NCBI GenBank assembly: GCA_040954595.2
Contig: CM082593.2
Location: forward strand, 8,370,001 to 8,434,000
Length of the DNA stretch: 64,000 nucleotides
Direction of reading: 5' to 3'
DNA from: Balanoglossus misakiensis
Taxonomy: Eukaryota; Hemichordata
Made by a program: the position numbers and the translations under genes. Position 1 is the stretch's first letter. The number at the start of each line of letters is the position of its first letter. The notes under the pieces are model-generated. The model saw nothing but the letters and a program-made list of their open reading frames with translations, was not told the DNA's origin and searched no databases. Positions 1 through 9,910 of the stretch are shown piece by piece.

Positions 1-1473
1 TCCTCACATGGTTGGGATATCTGAAAAAGTTACGTGTCACATTCATCAGAACTTCAATGGTAATTATTTAAAAATTGAAACTGCGCCCCTTTCTTTAAAA
101 AAAACGCTAAGAACAAGTAGTAAAACCGGAAACGTATCTCCAAATGGCAAGAGATAGGCTGGCTTAGGTTCCCTCATATCAAGATTATATAAAAAGAAAT
201 TGATTTGTCAGATAAACATTTTAATCGAGGACAAAATATGAAAAACTATTCATGAACAATTAACAGAAGTCCACTCTTAATGTGAAGGGCGGCCAACTGC
301 AGTATAAAATTGTCTAGGTCTTAATAGAAATCCATGAATTCTGAAAACTTCTCTAATACGACATTTTGGTTATCGTAAAAAACTGTCATGAAACATTCCT
401 AAAAAATTATTGCGCAAAATGATATTATCATAAACACCAAATTTCGATTGAATTAATTTCGGACCTGTTATTGGATTTGACCGTAGGCCTAATCAGCTGA
501 CATTCAATCTTTTGTTGCCTGAACTCTTGAAAATGTGTAATTAAAGTTAATTATTACTTTTTAAAACCCTTCATATTACATTCATAACAACGGCAAAATG
601 TGAGAAATGTGTAGCTAGGCAAGCATGATTTTGAGGTCAGTTAGTGGAATAGCATTTGTTTGATATCGACAGTAAATATGGGCAGATGCCTGTTTGTTCG
701 AGTTCCACAAAACAACCCAACGTATTCCTCGACGAAATCAAAAATGGAAAATTTTCCCCCGTCTTCGAAAATATGTATTTTGATAAATAAAATTGTAAGA
801 TATATCACAACTTCGACTCCGGATATTTTAAAATAATTTATTGATAGAATTAAGCGGACTTCATTCGACATACACACTTCACAACATTTTTGTACTCATA
901 ATCAGCCTACAAAGGACGCAACAAAATCACTCCAACGTCCTTGCGTCCACTACGTATCAATGAATAATTTTATTTGATGACTGTACAGGAAACGTTGCAA
1001 TTGATACAACCCGACCGTGGTTTTCTTGGACAAATCGCACGATTCTTGACGATTCCATGAAACATCAGGAAGCTTACGCTCCGTCAAACACGTGTTTTTA
1101 ACATAATTAGTATTTTCCCCCGATTTTTCTCTCGAAAGCGTGCCCGTAACATAAATTGTGCACCAAACCAGTGTCATATACATAATTTTCAAAAAAGCTT
1201 AATATCATGTTCTTTTCCTTCATGGGTGCAAAAAAAAACACCACAAACAAATGCAAACACATTACCCACTACAACAACCTACTTTCGCATCAGAGAAGGG
1301 AAAGAAACCCGAAAAGAATACTGCTCGATGTGTGTAATTCTTTGCGTTTGTGTAGGCCTAGTCAGTTTCCATTAAGGATGTTAACAATTGACGTCGGATG
1401 TCAAATCATTGCCGATTATCTCTATCGTGGGAACGCTAAAATTGTGACATCATTTCGAACATTCTCTGTGATG

Positions 1474-1508
1474 GGACTCTCTCCGCATGCGCAAACAACA
1501 GAGAGTCC
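1474..1508 (+). promoter_or_regulatory. Conserved palindromic element with NRF1-like core upstream of cyclin copy 1
   Basis: GGACTCTCT at 1474-1482 and AGAGAGTCC at 1500-1508 form a 9-bp inverted repeat around CGCATGCGC (1484-1492), which is one base from the NRF1 consensus. The same arrangement recurs upstream of copy 2. A CRE-like TGACGTAA lies at 1651-1658. Promoter role is inferred from position and conservation only. Confidence 0.4.
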
Positions 1509-1737
1509 TGGAACTCTCGAAGAACTAAAACGATCTCCGCGTGCTGTCGAACATTTTGGCCTCGATCGGAAGAAAACAAATTCCTTCTTTATTTGCTGGT
1601 TGTTTGAGATGCTCAACACAAACTCGAAGTCTGGACGAGGTTAGTCGTTGTGACGTAAAGGAAGAATCCGTAACCATGGTACCGATCAAACTGTTTACGA
1701 CAGCATTGACGGAGAACTACCATTGCTAGACACCGAG

Positions 1738-2826
1738 ATGGGAAAGCAACGAAGTAAAAGGTATGTACCTAATCCTTATCGTAGAAAATACCATCATTCT
1801 ACCACTTCCCATGTTGACGACTTGACCGTGTTGAGAAAGTCTTTATCTGCGCCCGCTATTTTGAAATCTTCGGCTGTTTCGGTCACTTTTCCCAAACGAT
1901 CAAAAATTTCCCTGACTAAATCTACTTCCTTCCCAATCATTCCATCTGTTGTTTCTGATAACCCATCATGTATTCCCTCCAACGAGACTGTTCTTTCCAC
2001 CACTAAAACCCCGATCGCCACTCAGAATTCTCTCCAAACTAAACCAAGCTCTCCACCTGGTCCCTCGAATCCCGCTACTAAGCCATATATTTATGACCCG
2101 TTCATGGAGTATTTTAACGAATTCACATTTTGTATGGGTGAGAGAGAAATTCCTCCTTCCGACGCACTTGCTAACCAGAAACAACTCAGCATCGAACATC
2201 GATCCACCATGGTGGGATTTGTTACAAAGGTTTGCAGAGAGTTGGAATTTCCGGAAGAAGTCTTATTCAAAACTGTAGACTTCTTTGACAGATACCTCTT
2301 ACTGGCGCCCACCGACCAAGTTTCACCAAATCTGCTGAAGAGCATCGCAGCAGTAACTTTAGCCACCGCCATTAAAGCCTGCGAGTTTGACTACTCGGGC
2401 TTCCTGAACGACATCGCAGCATTTTGTGATGGTGACGTCACCGTGGATGAGATGAAGATACTCGAATGGCATATTCTGACAACTTTGAAGTTTGATCTGA
2501 ACAAACCCACTGCCTCCGACTTCTTACATCAAATCGTCTTGCCTGCTCAAGTCACAGATGTGGAATCGGAAAGCAAACTCCACCTGACCGTCAAGATGGC
2601 CGAAGCTATACTGGTTCTGTGTTTGCAGTCTTACGAACTGAGTTGCTGTACACCTTCACTTCTGGCCAAGATAGCACTTGCCATTGCAAACGACAGAAAC
2701 CAACTTCCATCGCACATGAAGTATCTACTCACAGATCATCTCATGGGACACCGAGCTCGGAAAGGACAGATGACGCATTACAGAAGAAAGATGCAGTCAT
2801 TTCTGGACGAGTTTTATGCCACATAA
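1738..2826 (+). CDS. Divergent A/B-type cyclin, tandem copy 1 (intronless)
   Basis: The 362-residue protein is encoded by one uninterrupted exon. I start at the ATG at 1738: the frame is open back to a TGA at 1651 but has no earlier in-frame ATG. Residues 1-115 are basic and Ser/Thr/Pro-rich and look disordered. From about residue 125 there is a cyclin N-terminal box: YFNEF, then QKQLSIEHRSTMVGFV, then DFFDRYLL, then ATAIKACEF. After it come DEMKILEWHILTTLKFDL and PTASDFL, the usual end of the N box and start of the C box in cyclins A and B. Cyclins of this class activate CDKs in S/G2/M. No KEN box is seen; RKSL near residue 35 is a weak D-box candidate. A canonical AATAAA lies at 2894-2899. 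Lack of introns suggests a retrocopy or an old intronless lineage. Cyclin class is firm, subtype is not. Confidence 0.8.
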   Translation: MGKQRSKRYVPNPYRRKYHHSTTSHVDDLTVLRKSLSAPAILKSSAVSVTFPKRSKISLTKSTSFPIIPSVVSDNPSCIPSNETVLSTTKTPIATQNSLQTKPSSPPGPSNPATKPYIYDPFMEYFNEFTFCMGEREIPPSDALANQKQLSIEHRSTMVGFVTKVCRELEFPEEVLFKTVDFFDRYLLLAPTDQVSPNLLKSIAAVTLATAIKACEFDYSGFLNDIAAFCDGDVTVDEMKILEWHILTTLKFDLNKPTASDFLHQIVLPAQVTDVESESKLHLTVKMAEAILVLCLQSYELSCCTPSLLAKIALAIANDRNQLPSHMKYLLTDHLMGHRARKGQMTHYRRKMQSFLDEFYAT

Positions 2827-2893
2827 AAATGTTGTAAACAAACCTAAATTATAATATCGAAAACTATCTTCCAAATTTAGGCCTAATGCGTTC

Positions 2894-2899
2894 AATAAA
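2894..2899 (+). terminator. Poly(A) signal of cyclin copy 1
   Basis: AATAAA 68 nt after the stop codon of copy 1. The equivalent place in copy 2 (about 5403-5410) has lost the T and no longer matches. Confidence 0.55.
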
Positions 2900-3912
2900 A
2901 GCCTTATGATATACACGAGAATTAACACGATTTAAATTAAGCATAACGGAAAAACAGTTTCAATCTTAGATTCTATTTTTCACCAGACTTTAGCTTAATT
3001 CAATTCAACAGGTATGTATTTCCATGGCAACTGTGTTCATTTGGTAAACTGTACCTTACATATAATGTACTTTTCACACCATTCTCATATGTTTGGGATA
3101 TCTGAAGAAATTATGTGTCACATTCTTCAGAATTTCAATGGAAATTATTTTGAAACTGTAAAGTGCGCCCCTTTCCTAAAAACGTTAAGAACAAGTGTTA
3201 AAACCGTGATAAAGTGATAAATAAAATTGTAAGATATATCACAACTTCGACTCCTAATATTTTAAAATAATTTATTGATAGAATTAAGCGAAATTCATTC
3301 GACATACACAATTCCGAAATTTGTTGTATTGAATGATAAAACTGCCTACAAAGGACGCAACAAAATCACCCCAACGTCCTTGCGTCCACTACGTATCAAT
3401 GAATAATTTTATTTGATGACTGTACAGGAAACGTTGCAATTGATACAACCCGACCGTGTTTTTTTGATAAATCGAACGATTCTTGACGATTCCATGAAAT
3501 ATCAGTAAGCTTACACTCCGCCAAACACGTGTTTTTTAAAACAAAATTACTATTTTTCCCCAGAGTTTTCTCTCGAAAGCGTGCCTGTAACATAAATTGT
3601 GCACCAAACCAGTGTCATATAGTTTTTCAAAAAAGCTTAATATCATGTTCTTTTCCTTCATGGGTGCAAAAAAACACACACCACAAACAAATGCAAACAC
3701 ATTACCCACTACAACAACCGACTTTCGCATCAGAGAAGGGAAAGAAACCCCAAAAGAATACCGCTCGATTTGTGTAATTCTTTGCGTTTGTATAGGCCTA
3801 GTCAGTTTCCATTAAAGATGTTAACATTTGATGTCGGATGTCAAATCATTGCCGATTATCTCTATCGTGGGAACGCTAAATTTTGGCGTCATTTCGAACA
3901 TTCTCAGTGATA

Positions 3913-3947
3913 GGACTCTCTCCGCATGCGCACACAACAGAGAGTCC
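3913..3947 (+). promoter_or_regulatory. Conserved palindromic element with NRF1-like core upstream of cyclin copy 2
   Basis: Same structure as at 1474: GGACTCTCT (3913-3921), CGCATGCGC (3923-3931) and AGAGAGTCC (3939-3947), about 310 bp before the start codon. The CRE-like TGACGTAA is also kept near 4090. Function inferred. Confidence 0.4.
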
Positions 3948-4260
3948 TGGAACTCTCGAAGAACTCAACCGATCTCCGCGTGCTGTCGAACATTTTGGCC
4001 TCGATCGGAAGAAATCAAATTCCTTCTTTATTTGCTGGTTGTTTGAGATGCTCAACACAAACTCGAAGTCTGGACGAGGTTAGTCCTTGTGACGTAAAGG
4101 AAGAATCCGTAACCATGGTACCGATCAAACTGTTTACGACAGCATTGACGGAGAACTCCCATTGCTATCGCAAACTTCCTCGCAATAACTGCTATTTTAC
4201 CTACTTGGGAACTCTTTCAAGGCATATACTGACATATACTTTGAAGTGCTAGACATCGAG

Positions 4261-5352
4261 ATGGGAAAGCAACGAAGTAAAAGGTATGTACCTAATCCTT
4301 ATCGTAGAAAATACCATCATTCTACCACTTCCCATGTTCTTGACGAGATAACCGAGTTGAGAAAATCTTTATCTGCGCCCGCTATTTTGAAATCTTCGGC
4401 TGTTTCGGGCACTTTTCCCAAACCATCTAAAATTTCCCTGACTAAATCTACTTCCTTCCCAATCATTCCATCTGTTGTTTCTGATAACCGATCATGTATT
4501 CCCTCCAACGAGACTGTTCTTTCCACCACTAAAACCCCGAGAGCTTCTCAGAATTTTCTCCCGACTAAACCAAGCTCTCCACCTGGTCCCTCGAATCCCG
4601 CTACTAAGCCATATATTTATGACCCGTTCATGGAGTATTTTAACGAATTCACATTTTGTATGAGTGAGAGAGAAATTCCTCCTTCCGACGCACTTGCTAA
4701 CCAGAAACAACTCAGCATCGAACATCGATCCACCATGGTGGGATTTGTTACAAAGGTTTGCAGAGAGCTGGAATTTCCGGAAGAAGTCTTATTCAAAACT
4801 GTAGACTTCTTTGACAGATACCTCTTACTGGCGCCCACCGACCAAGTTTCACCAAATCTGCTGAAGAGCATCGCAGCAGTGACTTTAGCCACCGCCATTA
4901 AAGCCTGCGAGTTTGACTACTCTGGCTTCCTGAACGACATCGCTGCATTTTGTGATGGTGACGTCACCGTGGATGAGATGAAGATACTAGAATGGCATAT
5001 TCTGACAACTTTGAAGTTTGATCTGAACAGACCCACTGCCTCCGACTTCTTACACCAAATCGTCTTGCCTGCTCAAGTCACAGATGTGGAATCTGAAAGC
5101 AAACTACACCTGACCGTCAAGATGGCCGAAGCTATACTGGTTCTGTGTTTGCAGTCTTACGAACTCAGTTGCTGTACACCTTCACTTCTGGCCAAGATAG
5201 CACTTGCCATTGCAAACGACAGAAACCAACTTCCATCGCACATGAAGTATCTACTGGACGATCATCTCATGGGACACCGAGCTCGGAAAGGACAGATGAC
5301 GCATTACAGAAGAAAGATGCAGTCATTTCTGGATGACTTTTATGCCACATAA
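4261..5352 (+). CDS. Divergent A/B-type cyclin, tandem copy 2 (intronless)
   Basis: This is a 363-residue paralogue of the cyclin at 1738, in the same orientation, with start codons 2523 bp apart. The cyclin box and C-terminal box are almost identical to copy 1, with single changes such as CMSER for CMGER, LNRPT for LNKPT and LLDDH for LLTDH. Most differences fall in the N-terminal tail (HVLDEITELRKS against HVDDLTVLRKS; RASQNFLPTK against IATQNSLQTK). The frame is intact, so both copies look functional. The 3' flank aligns with copy 1, but the position equivalent to its AATAAA reads AAAAAA, so the canonical poly(A) signal is lost here. The 5' flank carries about 78 bp not present in copy 1, bounded by the word TGCTA. 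Its role is inferred to match copy 1; cyclin subtype is unresolved. Confidence 0.8.
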   Translation: MGKQRSKRYVPNPYRRKYHHSTTSHVLDEITELRKSLSAPAILKSSAVSGTFPKPSKISLTKSTSFPIIPSVVSDNRSCIPSNETVLSTTKTPRASQNFLPTKPSSPPGPSNPATKPYIYDPFMEYFNEFTFCMSEREIPPSDALANQKQLSIEHRSTMVGFVTKVCRELEFPEEVLFKTVDFFDRYLLLAPTDQVSPNLLKSIAAVTLATAIKACEFDYSGFLNDIAAFCDGDVTVDEMKILEWHILTTLKFDLNRPTASDFLHQIVLPAQVTDVESESKLHLTVKMAEAILVLCLQSYELSCCTPSLLAKIALAIANDRNQLPSHMKYLLDDHLMGHRARKGQMTHYRRKMQSFLDDFYAT

Positions 5353-6406
5353 AAATGTTGTAAACAAACCTGAAATATAATATCTTTTTAGGCCTAATGC
5401 ATTCAAAAAAGCCTCATGATATACACAAGAATTAACACGATTTAAAGCATAACGGATTAAACTGTTTCAAGCAGAGATTCTATTTTTCACGAGACTAAAG
5501 CTTTCATTTAACAGGTATATATTTCCATGGCAACTGTTTTCATGTTAATTGCACTTTGCACACAAATTTTTCGTATGCATATTCTTATTTCGCACTATCG
5601 TCCCAAGCTTATGTTAAGAAACCCAAAATATCTGTCACAACATTGAACACAGAAACGGAACCGTTAGATACCACGTCTTTTCTGGCAACCCGTATGAGCT
5701 AGAAAACAATAAAATTCCTGTATGATAAAAATACGAACTAGAAAGCATCATGGTAAACCTTAAATCGTTTACCCGATAGTAGTTGGCGAACTTCCACATT
5801 GTTTCGACAACTGCACAGACCAAAACGTATCAATAATTTAAAGCAAGCCAATATTTCTATTATAAACACTAATTCAAACACTAACCTGTGTGTTGGACCG
5901 TCTGCAGTTTTAAAACCCATCACTTCAGGTATCTGTGCAATATTCTACGCAACTGGGGTAAAATTCTTGCCGTGTTATCCACGACAACTGAGCGAGTAAA
6001 CGTTCAGACTAGAAGTCGCGAGATCAAGAAAGTTCGAGGTCGCGCCCGGCCGGTGTAGAACGAACACTCCGTGCAGGCACGCACAAGACTTGCACGCGCA
6101 CGACTCTTATATAATTTCTGCCTCGACCGGGGGTCGTACGTACGACATAGCCCCAATCGGATTAAATTCAGATGAAAAATCACTATATTAACTTTCACGT
6201 CACATTGTCAAACAAATGTTATTTTGAAGAGCCAGAAATGTTTGCGTGATATCTAAATCTTGCATTCCCTGTTGTTTGATTACACATTCACCTTTATTCA
6301 TATTATGGGGCAAATATAGGCCCTAACAGTGCATTTGCGCTTTATTACCATGGCTTGCATGTATTCATGGCCATTATACACTGATATAATATAATGCATA
6401 ATCACT

Positions 6407-6430
6407 GGGGGGGGGGGGGGGGGGGGGGGG
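6407..6430 (+). repeat. Poly-G run (24 nt)
   Basis: Uninterrupted 24-base G tract. Other G or C runs lie at 7375-7387, 21952-21963, 45990-46003 and about 46543-46552. Such runs are prone to length error in assembly. Confidence 0.9.
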
Positions 6431-7583
6431 TTAGCGGCGGAGAAAGTTCCGGGAAATCCTTTCACCGGTATTCAACCGTAGGTGGCGCTGTTTAGATAAA
6501 TCGTGCACTTTCTACAAGTTTTGTGTATTGAATCTCAAAAGAATTTCATGAAACAGGGTTTTGTGTTCCTTTTATATGAAAACCTGGTAGTAGCCAACAA
6601 AAGGCAAATACATACAACATGCATTTTATCTATTCAATGGTGAAATTTTGCAGTTCGAGTCATGGCTGATATAAAATGTATCAAAAGGAGTGAATGTCCA
6701 GCAGTTATTTCCAACGTGAAGGAATCATGTCTGTGGCCCGGCATCTCAAAAGAACTACCATATTCGATTCTGAGCAACATGGATTTGAGTAGTCATCATT
6801 GTTTGTCCACCTCTCACTTGTCCAGATGAACAATGTCCGATCAAAATTCAAAGTGTTGTCATCCTTTATAGTCATTAGTGTACCACTAAACAAAATCTGG
6901 CATAAAATTTACAGTACCTACACTTAGTTTATAATGCCATAAATTCAGCCAATAATGAAAACAACTGTCGAGTCAATATCTTCATCAATAGCTTTTATAT
7001 TCACAAAAATGTTCATGGATTTTATCCAAGTATTAAGTATAGTGACCGATCAATTTTATTCAAGCACTGCATTTAATTTCTTTTGACTGAGCTATGTTCA
7101 AAGTTTCATTAAAATGGTGATGATAGTAGTCACAGGTTTCAATTCTCCATGTAATCAAATGGGAAGAGATAAATGTCACATACTCAAATGGACACAAATC
7201 CTTAGCCCTTTCAGCACCATTGTGTTCAGTCAAAACCCATTGTTTCTGTGTAAAGCTAAGGAGTTGCCTTTCGTCCAGTTAGCATGTATATATACACTTG
7301 GCAAAATGTGTGATCTACATCTTTGCCAGTTAAAATGTTCGTTTGTTTGATATTTTGTTGTTGTTGTTTGTTGTGGGGGGGGGGGGGAGGGTCCTTGACT
7401 CTTGTCAGCATTTGGAATACTGTTTAGATAATCCATGCCATTGGACGATGATGGATGCAATGTGCCAGGTTCCCATGACAATGTGGTATGTTTTGAGCTT
7501 ACCATCTTCAAGATCAGATCTTGTTTCAGTAATTACCACTGTGTTCCAGGTGCAAATGTTGATCGTGTGGCACATACCACATA

Positions 7584-7790
7584 TTAAAGCCCCTACAGCT
7601 GCCAAATTTCACATATTTTTTTCCACAGTAAAAAACTTCAAATATATTCCCTATCCTCTAAAAACCTCACCATTAAGCCATATTACTTGCATTTGCATCA
7701 GTTTGTCATCTCATGGCGACGCATACCACGATAGCTGCATACTGTTTGTATGGAGGTTGATTAAATTGGTGCAGCACCGTTTTAATACAT
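7584..7790. mobile_element. MITE family A fragment (TTAAAGCCCC type)
   Basis: Begins TTAAAGCCCCTACAGCTGCC and for about 80 bp resembles the copy at 58881. The right end is unclear. Confidence 0.5.
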
Positions 7791-8017
7791 AGCGTGTTCA
7801 ACATGCCGTCACAATCAGGCATAGATAGGGTGTTCATGTATACCTATCAGTAAGCTTATTTTGATGGACCAAATTAAGTTGGAAAATAAATTAATAAAAA
7901 AGTGGCAGCTCTAGAGGCTTTAAATAATTCGTATCACACATCTCGAGTAGAACACCATGACACCACCTCTTATGCTCTTTCTCTTTCAATAAGCAACAAT
8001 CTCTATCACCCATTAAC

Positions 8018-8101
8018 CCTTTCACCCCCAGTTCCCTCTTCCGAGGTCCAACTATACCATAGGTAACAATTGTTTTGGACTGAACCATGGTGGTGAAAGG
8101 G
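8018..8101. mobile_element. 84-bp MITE with CCCTTTCACC ends, copy 1
   Basis: Starts CCCTTTCACCCCCAGTTCC and ends TGGTGGTGAAAGGG, so the termini are inverted. A second copy lies at 20951. Confidence 0.6.
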
Positions 8102-8135
8102 TAAAGCCAAGACAACACACAATATACATCATATA

Positions 8136-8262
8136 ATAATCATAATTATTACTCATCCTGCAATAATCATAATTATCACTCATTTCAATAACGATCAGTC
8201 ACACATTCTGTAGTAATCATAATTATCACAAATCTTGTAATAATCATAATTATCACCCATCA
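8136..8262. repeat. Minisatellite, about 4 units containing AATAATCATAATTATCAC
   Basis: The word AATCATAATTATYAC recurs four times at roughly 30-45 bp spacing; each unit is itself nearly palindromic. Confidence 0.7.
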
Positions 8263-9910
8263 GCAACAACAGAAAGGGTCATGTCAAGTGATATAAATTC
8301 TTAAAAATAAATAATGATTTCAAAGTCTGCAAAGGATTGTGATCAAGAATATGATAGCAGAAAAGACCCAGTCCAAGTACTGGTCAAATTTATATTAAAA
8401 GACAATTACACTTTTCAGCAATAACAAAATTACTTTAGCATCTCTCATAGTAAGCTGCCGTGTACAACCATATAAAATTGTGCTAAAATACAGTAACTTA
8501 ACTGCACACAAGATAAATCTTTCTATAGGAAAAATTTCTACAAGTATTACAATGTCACATACACTCATAAAAACACTATAGTATATATTCTACATTAAAT
8601 AAAGGGCTTTTTTAATTTATAGATGTGAAGTCAAGTTCACAGTCAACGCTGTCATGGCTGTGTCGAGTCAATTTTTTTTTCTTTGACAGTTCAAAGAATT
8701 TTTCTTCTGTCGGTCGCGGCCCAAGTGAGACTACGTTTTAGTCCATAATTTTGTGTTTGAAAATGACACTGTGATTGGCTTCCTGGCTCCTGCCAGTCAG
8801 AATGGACCACAGGCCCTCATTAACTTATTCCGTGGTGATAATATACAGAACATTCTTGTGACGTACTGATGAGAAAAACAATGGGTTAAAATGTTCTGTA
8901 ACAAACTGTTAGGGCAGGCAATATGTTACCCAAGCAGTTATTTTCTCACCTGATAAAATAATATGTTACATCAGTTTGGTTGATAATGATCAACTGCACA
9001 GCAGGTTAATGCGTTCAGGCCAAATGAATGTCACTAGCAATTCCTTTGAATAAATGTCTGTCCATAAACAAATCTTTGCTGGAAACTCAACATGGAGCTA
9101 AGCAACATGAAATTTACAGGATCTGTGAAATTTACCTCCAGGTGAGTTACGAGGTATGATAAAATGCTGGTCTACAAATGTTGCAGTTTTCTGCCGTATG
9201 CAGCGATTAAAACCCATTCTTTGATCGGACTGAAACACAACTACGTGCAGTCAACTTGACATGATAATATAGTTAAGTCATGTTTACCATCACCAGGGCA
9301 ACAGATGTGGTTGTCATGGTAATTCTTCACAGCCTGATTCCAAACATTATAAATATGGAGTTGGATTGTCTCACTCAATTATAACCAGCTACGCAAGTTA
9401 TTTTGTACTGTGGTATCAAACTTACAATGTAGTTGGCACACGACCTACAGAATGTAACCATTAGCAACTATTTACAGTAAAAATAACAAATATTTTATAC
9501 AATACATCCAAACTTAACTTACTTTAAAATTTCAGTAATTTTTCACAAATATGAAGCTGCCATTACGGGTCAAAAATTATATAAATTTAAAGATAGTTAC
9601 TTGAAGATTTGTCTTCTGGTGAATCTTGATTCTTGAAATATCTAATAAAGAGACTAGAATGAACTTGTAACTGGAAGAGAGACTATGAGCACCATGACAA
9701 CTACAGAAAATACAGAAAACTTAATTCTCATAAAATTGTGGAAAAGTGTACCAAAAATGAGTTATCTGAATAATTTCTGGAAAAAATGACAGAAATCTGA
9801 AGGTGCTATAATGTCTGCTATGGATGACACAGAGATCCAAAAGCTGATTCTCTCTCTCTCTCTCTCAATATAATAATGCTCATTCCTTGTCTCTGACTAT
9901 TGTCACAATA

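Larger units (their letters stand above)
1..3075 (+). repeat. Tandem duplication unit 1 (cyclin unit, left end cut)
   Basis: Positions 1-138 align with 3081-3205, and 780-3067 align with 3215-5545, so the cyclin with its 5' and 3' flanks is one unit of a direct tandem duplication. Copy 1 holds about 640 bp (roughly 139-780) missing from copy 2. The window begins inside the unit, so its left boundary is not visible. Confidence 0.85.
3076..5575 (+). repeat. Tandem duplication unit 2 (cyclin unit)
   Basis: Second copy of the cyclin-bearing unit, about 2.5 kb. Similarity to unit 1 covers the upstream 1 kb, the whole CDS and about 190 bp of 3' flank, then fades after about 5565. Between the two CDSs it supplies the 5' region of copy 2. 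Confidence 0.85.
5576..9910. other. Intergenic stretch between convergent cyclin and TET genes, including the TET 3' UTR
   Basis: No coding region is supported here. A CpG-rich islet at about 6000-6160 contains TATATAAT. A run of 24 G lies at 6407-6430 and a run of 13 G at 7375-7387. MITE fragments lie at 7584 and 8018, a small minisatellite at 8136, and a TC run at about 9849-9866. The TET 3' UTR should occupy the right part. TTTATT on the + strand at 7055-7060 and ATTAAA (minus) at 8611-8616 are possible poly(A) signals, but I cannot choose between them. Confidence 0.5.

Noticed and set aside
1207-1644. 145-residue frame upstream of cyclin copy 1
   Set aside because: The matching region in unit 2 is broken by frameshifts into several frames, so it is not under coding constraint; it is more likely 5' flank.
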